Shown here: piece after piece, positions 1 to 5,817 of the stretch
Position numbering within the stretch: the first letter of the stretch is position 1
Layout of the letters: every line of letters starts with the position of its first letter
Source: Chitinophagaceae bacterium
GTDB lineage: Bacteria > Bacteroidota > Bacteroidia > Chitinophagales > Chitinophagaceae
Assembly: GCA_018061385.1 (NCBI GenBank)
Contig: JAGOUF010000025.1
Span: 1-11,614, forward strand
Direction of reading: 5' to 3'
Length of the DNA stretch: 11,614 bases
Made by a program: the position numbers and the translations under genes
Notes under the pieces: model-generated
Databases searched by the model: none
Seen by the model: only the letters and a program-made list of their open reading frames with translations
Told to the model about the DNA's origin: nothing

Positions 1-289
1 GAATAAAAATACTGCTACTTAAACTATACGCCACACAGGTTAATAAAACCAATAAAAAAAAAGTAGCCCACATATTGCCTTTTAACGGTGGCAACAATTT
101 ATTTTGATGCAAGAAATACCGCAAAATATGTGTAAAAATTAAGCCAAGAGAAATAAAAAGGAGTATTCGTTTCCAAAAAATTGCACTTACATTTTTCTCA
201 AACCAATAGGCAAAGAACAACATGGTGAGTGCATAGAAAAACCATCCTCCAAACTGACAAAGCCAATATTTCGTCTGAGTATTCTTCAT
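1..289 (-). CDS. Sensor histidine kinase, LytS/YehU type, N-terminal membrane part (partial, 3' end off the window)
   Basis: Reading the minus strand from the ATG at 289 gives 96 codons without a stop, running off the left edge. The protein starts MKNTQTKYWLCQFGGWFFYA and continues with hydrophobic stretches at about residues 15-28, 40-56 and 73-95 separated by short basic linkers, i.e. at least three membrane segments. A short polar start followed by K-Y-W-x-C-Q-x-x-G-W-x-x-Y is, from knowledge of the family, the usual opening of Bacteroidota LytS/YehU-like kinases, which carry a multi-pass membrane domain before a His_kinase domain and normally pair with a LytTR response regulator. Neither the kinase domain nor a regulator lies inside the window, so the function rests on the N-terminus only. 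An ATG at 294 hits a stop after one codon, which fixes the start at 289. The gene is divergent from dxs across 188 bp. Confidence 0.6.
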   Translation of the reverse strand, partial: MKNTQTKYWLCQFGGWFFYALTMLFFAYWFEKNVSAIFWKRILLFISLGLIFTHILRYFLHQNKLLPPLKGNMWATFFLLVLLTCVAYSLSSSIFI

Positions 290-450
290 ATCATGTAAAA
301 TTATTCAACAAACACACTACAAAATGTTTAGTATATGATTAGTGGTAAATTGGTTGGGTATTTGGTACAATAACAAGAATTTAATGCTAAACAATCCCCA
401 TTTTTAATTGTTAGGTGAATAAATATGGGCTTTTAGCACATCTAATATAC

Positions 451-458
451 TATTTTTA
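451..458 (+). promoter_or_regulatory. Possible -7 box of the dxs promoter
   Basis: TATTTTTA matches the Bacteroidota -7 consensus TAnnTTTG at all but the last base and starts 27 nt before the dxs ATG, similar to the other candidate boxes in this window. No well-placed TTTG -33 element is seen. The rest of the 290-477 divergent spacer is AT-rich with no clear operator or riboswitch fold. Weak call. Confidence 0.25.
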
Positions 459-477
459 CAAAATAAAACTATTGTGA

Positions 478-2409
478 ATGGAGATAACTCCGGGAAAATT
501 GCTTCAAGCAATTAACAACCCTACCGATTTAAAAAAGCATAGCAAAGAGCAATTACACCAAATTTGCGACGAACTGCGTCAATATATTATTGATGTTGTA
601 AGTGTTCATGGTGGACATTTTGCTGCAAGTTTAGGCGTAGTTGAGTTGAGTGTAGCTTTACATTATGTGTACAATACGCCATACGACCAACTAGTTTGGG
701 ATGTAGGCCATCAAGCATATGGACATAAAATTTTAACGGGTAGAAGAGACAATTTTGCTACCAATAGAAAGTATAAAGGCTTAAGTGGCTTTCCGAAAAG
801 AAGCGAAAGTGAGTACGATACTTTTGGTGTTGGACACTCATCTACTTCAATTTCTGCTGCATTGGGTATGGCAATGGCTGCAAAGTATAAAGGTGAAAAC
901 AGAAAAAGTGTTGCAGTAATTGGCGATGGAAGTATGACTGCAGGAATGGCTTTTGAAGCAATGAACCATGCAGGCGTTGCAGACGCTGACATGTTGGTAA
1001 TATTGAACGACAATGGCATTGGCATTGACCCAAATGTGGGTGCATTGAAAGAATATTTAACAGATATAACTACAAGTCCAACGTACAATAAAGTAAGAGA
1101 CGATGTTTGGAAATTGATGGGGAAATTACCTGTTGGAAAATCTTTTACTAGAGAAATGGCCAGCAAATTAGAAGCTAGCGTAAAAGGAATGGTAAGCAAA
1201 AGCAGCAATTTATTTGAAGCGTTAAACTTTAGATATTTTGGCCCTATTGATGGTCACAATATTACCAAGTTGGTTGAAACTTTAAAAGATTTAAAAAATA
1301 TCCCTGGACCTAAATTATTGCACATTGTAACTGTAAAAGGGAAGGGTTATGCACTGGCAGAAAAAGACCAAACCAAATGGCATGCTCCAGGTTTGTTTGA
1401 TAAAGTAACAGGAGAAATTTATAAGAAAATACCAACTGCACCGCAGGCTCCAAAATATCAAGATGTGTTTGGACATACCGTAATTGAGTTGGCAGAAATG
1501 AACGATAAAATAATGGCTGTTACTCCAGCTATGCCAAGTGGAAGTTCTCTAAAGTATATGATGGAAAAAATGCCCAACAGAGCTTTTGATGTTGGCATTT
1601 GTGAGCAACATGCTGCAACATTGAGTGCAGGTTTGGCCACACAAGGCATGAGGGTTTTTTGCAATATTTATTCATCGTTTATGCAACGTGCCTACGACCA
1701 AGTAGTGCATGATATTGCCATACAAAAATTACCAGTAACACTTTGTTTAGATAGAGCAGGATTGGTAGGTGATGATGGTCCAACACATCATGGATGTTAC
1801 GATATTCCTTATTTCCGTTGTATTCCAAATATGATTATCTCTGCTCCTATGAATGAACAGGAATTGAGAAACTTAATGTACACTTCTCAACTAGAGTCTA
1901 CACAATATCCTTTTGTAATTCGTTACCCTAGAGGTGAAGGTGTACTACCAGAATGGAAAACACCTTTTGAAGAAATCAAAATTGGTACAGGACGTAAGTT
2001 AAAGAACGGAAAAGATGTAGCCATTTTATCATTAGGCCATACAGGTAATTTTGTGCAAGCTGCACTAAGAGAATTAAAAACTTTAGGGCTTGATCCTGCA
2101 CATTACGACATGCGTTTTGTTAAACCAATTGATGAAGTTTTATTGCATGAAGTATTGAACGAATACGATAAAATTATTACGATAGAAGATGGAACGATTG
2201 TAGGTGGTTTTGGAAGTGCTGTTTTAGAATTTATGGCAGCCAATAATTATACTGCACAAGTAAAAATGTTGGGCATTCCAGATAGATTGATTGAACATGG
2301 CACACCTAAAGAATTACATAGAGAATGTGGTTATGATACAGATGGAATTGTTGAAACTGTACAACTGATGTTAAAAGATAAAATTTATACCGCTACCATT
2401 GCTGGATAA
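478..2409 (+). CDS. dxs: 1-deoxy-D-xylulose-5-phosphate synthase
   Basis: Cytosolic thiamine-diphosphate enzyme that condenses pyruvate and glyceraldehyde 3-phosphate to DXP, the first step of the MEP isoprenoid pathway (DXP also feeds thiamine and pyridoxal synthesis). The 643-residue length is normal and all landmarks are present: HGGHF at 44-48, DVGHQAY at 75-81 (phosphate/ThDP histidines), the ThDP/Mg motif GDGSMTAGMAFEAMNHAG from 149 ending in NDN at 177-179, the catalytic glutamate E376 in VGICEQH, and GPTHHG at 434-439 with the substrate histidine. Domain order is ThDP-binding (about 1-315), pyrimidine-binding transketolase domain (about 322-490) and C-terminal transketolase domain (about 505-635). 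The motif after NDN reads GIGIDPNVGAL rather than the NMSI-type sequence of E. coli, a conservative variation. The ATG at 478 gives the expected N-terminus; the leader is A/T-rich without a Shine-Dalgarno. It is transcribed alone and closed by a strong terminator. Confidence 0.97.
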   Translation: MEITPGKLLQAINNPTDLKKHSKEQLHQICDELRQYIIDVVSVHGGHFAASLGVVELSVALHYVYNTPYDQLVWDVGHQAYGHKILTGRRDNFATNRKYKGLSGFPKRSESEYDTFGVGHSSTSISAALGMAMAAKYKGENRKSVAVIGDGSMTAGMAFEAMNHAGVADADMLVILNDNGIGIDPNVGALKEYLTDITTSPTYNKVRDDVWKLMGKLPVGKSFTREMASKLEASVKGMVSKSSNLFEALNFRYFGPIDGHNITKLVETLKDLKNIPGPKLLHIVTVKGKGYALAEKDQTKWHAPGLFDKVTGEIYKKIPTAPQAPKYQDVFGHTVIELAEMNDKIMAVTPAMPSGSSLKYMMEKMPNRAFDVGICEQHAATLSAGLATQGMRVFCNIYSSFMQRAYDQVVHDIAIQKLPVTLCLDRAGLVGDDGPTHHGCYDIPYFRCIPNMIISAPMNEQELRNLMYTSQLESTQYPFVIRYPRGEGVLPEWKTPFEEIKIGTGRKLKNGKDVAILSLGHTGNFVQAALRELKTLGLDPAHYDMRFVKPIDEVLLHEVLNEYDKIITIEDGTIVGGFGSAVLEFMAANNYTAQVKMLGIPDRLIEHGTPKELHRECGYDTDGIVETVQLMLKDKIYTATIAG

Positions 2410-2415
2410 ATAATC

Positions 2416-2446
2416 AAAAAGCTGCATTTTGAATGCAGCTTTTTTT
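2416..2446 (+). terminator. Intrinsic terminator after dxs
   Basis: A perfect 13-bp stem, AAAAAGCTGCATT (2416-2428) and AATGCAGCTTTTT (2432-2444), encloses a 3-nt TTG loop and runs into a T tract, only 6 nt after the dxs stop. The A-rich 5' arm means it could also work on the opposite strand. The in-frame ATG at 2433 lies inside the 3' arm, which argues against it being the start of the next gene. Confidence 0.9.
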
Positions 2447-2492
2447 ATGTGCATTTTATATGGAAAATCCTAAACCCTGCATCAAACCCTTT

Positions 2493-3113
2493 ATGAAAAG
2501 ATGGGCATTCATTGTTCTAATTCTGCTAAGCATTATTTGCTTAACATATTTTTATTATACAAAAACAAAGCCTTTGCAATCTCCGATAACTAATAAAGTT
2601 GTCAAGAAAGAAAATCAACAAATTATTCAAGCAAAAATTCTTCAAGCAAAAAAGTATATAACCCAAAATAATCTGAGCAACCAATACTGCTTTTTAATTA
2701 ACATGCAATTACCTAGCAATAAAAATAGAATGTATGTAGTGAATTTAAAAAATGATAGCATTGTTGCAAAAGGCTTGGTTGCACATGGAAGTTGCAATAC
2801 TACATTTTTAAAAAATGCTCAATTTTCTAATACGCCAGATTGTGGATGCAGTTCTTTGGGTAAATATAAAGTTGGTTACAAATACAAGGGCCAATTTGGT
2901 GAAGCTTTTAAACTCTATGGACTAGACAGCAGCAACAGCAATGCTTTTAAGCGATACATTGTTTTACACTCTTACGAATGTGTACCAACTGCCGAGCAAG
3001 ATTATCCTATTTGCAATAGTTTAGGTTGCCCAATGGTTGCACCATTATTTTTACAAACACTGCAACAGTATATTCAAATTTCTAACAAACCCATATTGCT
3101 TTGGATATTTTAA
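2493..3113 (+). CDS. Membrane-anchored L,D-transpeptidase catalytic-domain protein (YkuD_2 family)
   Basis: Predicted murein L,D-transpeptidase-like enzyme acting on peptidoglycan stem peptides outside the inner membrane. From the chosen ATG the protein has 206 residues: MKRWAF, then a hydrophobic segment (about 4-22, signal anchor), a polar linker and a catalytic domain from about residue 62. The sequence follows the YkuD_2 (PF13645-like) pattern known in Bacteroidota: VAHGS at 96-100, TTFLKNAQFSNT around 103-114, SSLGKYKVG, a Y-K-G-x-F-G-x-A-F-K-L-Y-G-L stretch, RYIVLHS with H159, and SLGCPMV with the presumed catalytic C179. Seven further-spaced cysteines besides the membrane one (66, 101, 117, 119, 163, 174, 179) could allow disulfides. 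The frame extends up to an ATG at 2433 inside the dxs terminator, and an ATG at 2460 is also possible; 2493 is preferred because it gives a K-R plus hydrophobic anchor. Substrate is inferred from family only. Confidence 0.82.
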   Translation: MKRWAFIVLILLSIICLTYFYYTKTKPLQSPITNKVVKKENQQIIQAKILQAKKYITQNNLSNQYCFLINMQLPSNKNRMYVVNLKNDSIVAKGLVAHGSCNTTFLKNAQFSNTPDCGCSSLGKYKVGYKYKGQFGEAFKLYGLDSSNSNAFKRYIVLHSYECVPTAEQDYPICNSLGCPMVAPLFLQTLQQYIQISNKPILLWIF

Positions 3114-3143
3114 ACCCGAAATAAATACCCTAGTTCGGGTATT
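3114..3143 (+). other. Two competing hairpins after the L,D-transpeptidase gene
   Basis: Directly after the stop codon, ACCCGAA (3114-3120) can pair with TTCGGGT (3134-3140). Alternatively AATACCC (3124-3130) can pair with GGGTATT (3137-3143). The two share GGGT, so only one can form at a time. No T tract follows either stem, so this is not a classical terminator. It may be a weak terminator, a 3'-end stabiliser or a switchable leader for the next gene. Confidence 0.45.
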
Positions 3144-3165
3144 GTATTGTACTAAATAAGTTATT

Positions 3166-3173
3166 TACTTTAT
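3166..3173 (+). promoter_or_regulatory. Possible -7 box of the first metallopeptidase gene
   Basis: TACTTTAT begins 26 nt before the ATG at 3192. It fits TAnnTT of the Bacteroidota TAnnTTTG element but not the last two bases, with TTG at 3142-3144 near the expected -33 position. The same TAnnTTA arrangement and surrounding bases recur before the second metallopeptidase gene, which is the main reason to list it. Confidence 0.3.
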
Positions 3174-3191
3174 GCTCTAAAAACCATTCAA

Positions 3192-4415
3192 ATGAAAAGA
3201 ATAAAATTTGGTTTAGCCATTGTAGCCATTTGCTTTGCTTCTGTACAAGTTCAAGCACAAGTAAAAGTAAAATCGGCACCCAAGAAAATCTATTTAAGTT
3301 GTAATACCGAAGACCCAATGCCCAGTATTGCAATTGATACAACAAAAACAAATAGAGGCATGGCCGATAATAATTTTCTTTGGGATAATGGAAAAGTATT
3401 GGTAGTAAAACTATTAAGCGGTAGTAAAACATTAAAAGATAAAGTAAAAAAATATGCTAGTGAGTGGGAAAAATATGCCAACATAAAATTCAAATTTGTA
3501 GAAACAGGAGATGCACAAATTAGAGTGTATTTAGGCGATAAGCAAGGCGATTTTGGTCATGTAACAATGGGTTTAGGTATTAGATGCTTGGAGAGAAGTG
3601 CTTCTGATTTTACCATGCATTTTGACACGACTGATTTAACAGAAGAAGCTAGTTTAAAAGGTACGGTACTGCATGAATTTGGTCATGCATTGGGTTTAAT
3701 GCACGAACATTTTTATCCAAAGTCTGCCATACAATGGGACTCAGCGGCTGTGTATACAAGAAAAAGAATGTCTGGTTGGAGCAAAGCCATGACGGATGCT
3801 CAAATCTTTAGAAAATTCAACTCATCCTACACCAATGGAACGCAGTATGATCCAAAATCTATTATGCACTATCCTGTTTCTCCGTGGGAAACAAAAAACA
3901 GATATTCTGTTGGTCACAATACAGAATTATCGGAAGGCGATAAAGCTTTAATTGCTGCATTATATCCAAAAGGAGTTCGCAAACACGAAGTACCAAGAGT
4001 TACCATTACCAATGTTGGTACAACCTTAGCTGAAAGCAATGCTGCAAGAGGTGGCCTATGTGTGTATCCTTCATTTACAATAAGCTGTGCAGGTAAATCT
4101 GCATCTGTAAATTACGAAGCTTACTTATTAAATGAAGATGATGAATTTTTAGCTTCTTCCAGTAAATTTTATAGCATCAATGGTGCTGCAGGCACTGCAA
4201 AACAAATTGTTTTACCAATTGGTAAAACCTATACTTTGAATAAAGTAAAAAAGAATTTTGAAATATTTATTCCGTTTGAAGAACTACCAAGAAATGCTTT
4301 AAATAAAAAGATAAAAGTATTTTTTAGAGTTGTTTTAGTAACCGATGAAGAACAAAAACAATTGAATACTTACAACGTAAGCAATATGGTTACTGTGGCT
4401 AAAGAAATTCAATAA
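3192..4415 (+). CDS. Secreted zinc metallopeptidase, astacin-like (M12A), copy 1
   Basis: Predicted exported zinc endopeptidase of 407 residues. A signal peptide covers residues 1-22 (hydrophobic core LAIVAICFASV, likely cut after VQA). The catalytic domain spans about 55-260: an N-terminal sub-domain with LWDNGK (63-68) and EWEKYANIKFKF (91-102), the zinc-binding motif HEFGHALGLMHEH (H161, H165, H171 as ligands, E162 as base), and the Met-turn SIMHY (223-227) whose Tyr is the extra ligand typical of astacins. The motif SEGDKALIAALYP (247-259) resembles the end of an astacin domain. Residues about 265-407 form a separate, probably beta-rich C-terminal domain of unknown function, without a recognisable T9SS sorting signal. 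No activation propeptide cysteine switch is evident, although residues 23-55 are a short pro-like linker. It is closely related to the next gene, 94 bp downstream. The substrate is unknown. Confidence 0.85.
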   Translation: MKRIKFGLAIVAICFASVQVQAQVKVKSAPKKIYLSCNTEDPMPSIAIDTTKTNRGMADNNFLWDNGKVLVVKLLSGSKTLKDKVKKYASEWEKYANIKFKFVETGDAQIRVYLGDKQGDFGHVTMGLGIRCLERSASDFTMHFDTTDLTEEASLKGTVLHEFGHALGLMHEHFYPKSAIQWDSAAVYTRKRMSGWSKAMTDAQIFRKFNSSYTNGTQYDPKSIMHYPVSPWETKNRYSVGHNTELSEGDKALIAALYPKGVRKHEVPRVTITNVGTTLAESNAARGGLCVYPSFTISCAGKSASVNYEAYLLNEDDEFLASSSKFYSINGAAGTAKQIVLPIGKTYTLNKVKKNFEIFIPFEELPRNALNKKIKVFFRVVLVTDEEQKQLNTYNVSNMVTVAKEIQ

Positions 4416-4434
4416 ACACAATATATTACACAAG

Positions 4435-4466
4435 AAAAAGGAGCATTATTTAATTGCTCCTTTTTT
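4435..4466 (+). terminator. Intrinsic terminator after metallopeptidase copy 1
   Basis: AAAAAGGAGCA (4435-4445) pairs with TGCTCCTTTTT (4455-4465) around a 9-nt AT-rich loop, followed by T and A residues. It sits 19 nt after the stop codon and separates the two paralogous genes into distinct transcription units. Confidence 0.88.
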
Positions 4467-4482
4467 AAAAATATAAATTACT

Positions 4483-4490
4483 TATCTTAC
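4483..4490 (+). promoter_or_regulatory. Possible -7 box of the second metallopeptidase gene
   Basis: TATCTTAC starts 27 nt before the ATG at 4510 and matches the position and the TAnnTTA shape of the box before copy 1. The upstream T tract of the terminator occupies the expected -33 position. A weak call that rests on the resemblance between the two paralogues. Confidence 0.28.
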
Positions 4491-4509
4491 TATCTATAAC
4501 CCTTTAATT

Positions 4510-5733
4510 ATGAAGAAAAATAAATACATTCTACTTATTGCAATAGTATGTTTAACAACAATGCAATTGCAAGCACAGAATAAAGCTAAATCTAAAACTC
4601 CTGCATTTAAAAACCCAAATCGTTTTTGTAGCACCATTCAACCAGAAAGAAAAAGTATGCCATTGGATACCACTATTTCTAGAGCAATGGCAGACAACTA
4701 TTATTTATGGGACAATGGAAAAACCTTAACTGTAAAATTTATTGGTCAAGGCGGTTCAACTAAACTTAGAGAAAAAATAAAAGTAGCCGCAAAAGAATGG
4801 GAAAAATATGCTAACCTAACATTTGATTTTATTGAATCGGGAGAAGCAAATATTAGAGTATTGTTAACAGACCAAGGAGGATGCAATTCTGTTGTAGGTA
4901 CAAATGCATTATCAAAAGAATCTGATGAAAAAACAATGAATATTGATACAAATTTTTTTCACCAAAATAAAATTTGTTATGATAGATATTTAAATCAAAC
5001 AATTCAACATGAGTTTGGCCATGCAATTGGTTTATTGCATGAACATTCTTACAAAGGAAAAATTCAATGGAATAAGGAAACTGTTTATAAAGATGCTTGG
5101 GATAAAGCCAAGTGGGATAAAAACATGGTAGATTTTCAAATTTTTATGCAATACGAAAGTTTGTATACCAATGGTTTTAGTTACGATCCATTGTCAATCA
5201 TGCATTATGGTTATCCTGCAAAGTGGACAGCCAACAATGTTGAGATAAAATCTAATTTTACTATTTCAGAAATGGATAAAGCAACTGTGAAATTGTTGTA
5301 CCCGAAAACAGAAGCTAGATTAAATGAATTTCCAAGATTTATTGTAACCAATTTTAAACCCACAAAAGTTGTTAAGAATGTTGAAAGAAAAGGTTTATTA
5401 ATTTACCCTTCATTTAATTTATCAACTGCAGGAAGAGTAGGAACAATTGTGTTGGTTGCATATTTATTAGATGAAGCTGGCAATGTAGTTGCTAAGAAAA
5501 ATGACCCAGACAAAGCCGTTTGTGGAATCTTATCAGGAAAGTTACAACCAGGGTTAAAAGCGTCTATTAATAAGGTGAAACAAGAGTATGAAATTTATAT
5601 TCCGTTCTCCGATTTTCCTACTAACCAACAACAATACAATATTTCTTTTAGAGTTTATTTAATTGATGAAGAAAAAAATGAACGGAAATATTTAGCTGGA
5701 GATTTCATTTCCCAAAATCAAATTAAGCAATAA
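4510..5733 (+). CDS. Secreted zinc metallopeptidase, astacin-like (M12A), copy 2
   Basis: Paralogue of the preceding gene, also 407 residues. Signal peptide 1-22 (core ILLIAIVCLTTM, cut after LQA), catalytic domain about 58-275 and C-terminal domain about 280-407. Shared landmarks are MADNYYLWDNGK (60-71), EWEKYANLTFDF (96-107), the zinc site HEFGHAIGLLHEH (H167, E168, H171, H177), a YTNG-x-x-YDP lead-in and the Met-turn SIMHY (229-233). The C-terminal domain keeps PRF-x-VTN, YPSF and the NKVK-x-x-x-EI-x-IPF stretch of copy 1. Differences from copy 1 include a longer loop before the zinc helix with extra cysteines (C125, C156) and a more typical astacin MHYG Met-turn. All catalytic residues are intact, so both copies could be active; divergence suggests different substrates. 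The protease family is well supported, the biological role is not known. Confidence 0.86.
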   Translation: MKKNKYILLIAIVCLTTMQLQAQNKAKSKTPAFKNPNRFCSTIQPERKSMPLDTTISRAMADNYYLWDNGKTLTVKFIGQGGSTKLREKIKVAAKEWEKYANLTFDFIESGEANIRVLLTDQGGCNSVVGTNALSKESDEKTMNIDTNFFHQNKICYDRYLNQTIQHEFGHAIGLLHEHSYKGKIQWNKETVYKDAWDKAKWDKNMVDFQIFMQYESLYTNGFSYDPLSIMHYGYPAKWTANNVEIKSNFTISEMDKATVKLLYPKTEARLNEFPRFIVTNFKPTKVVKNVERKGLLIYPSFNLSTAGRVGTIVLVAYLLDEAGNVVAKKNDPDKAVCGILSGKLQPGLKASINKVKQEYEIYIPFSDFPTNQQQYNISFRVYLIDEEKNERKYLAGDFISQNQIKQ

Positions 5734-5747
5734 ATATTTGCGACTTT

Positions 5748-5787
5748 TATAAAAAATGCACTCTTTTAAAAGAGTGCATTTTTTATA
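5748..5787. terminator. Bidirectional terminator between convergent genes
   Basis: A perfect 40-bp palindrome with its centre between 5767 and 5768: TATAAAAAATGCACTCTTTT on the left and its exact complement on the right. On either strand it forms a GC-containing stem (TGCACTC/GAGTGCA) flanked by A and T tracts, so it can terminate both the metallopeptidase gene ending at 5733 and the caspase-like gene ending at 5818. Confidence 0.92.
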
Positions 5788-5817
5788 GTTAATTTACAAT
5801 TGAAGTAAAATCAAGTT

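Noticed and set aside
290..477. Thiamine (TPP) riboswitch before dxs
   Set aside because: No conserved TPP-aptamer segments are visible in the AT-rich leader.
711..1208. Open frame on the minus strand inside dxs (also 842-1045 and 1458-1664)
   Set aside because: Antisense to a well-conserved gene, with no recognisable domain; low-complexity hydrophobic translation typical of shadow frames.
3130..3493. Minus-strand open frames overlapping the start of metallopeptidase copy 1
   Set aside because: Antisense to a gene with clear signal peptide and domain; no family resemblance.
5748..5787. Palindrome as an insertion-sequence end or attachment site
   Set aside because: No transposase or integrase, no target duplication and no second copy in the window; position and T tracts fit a terminator.
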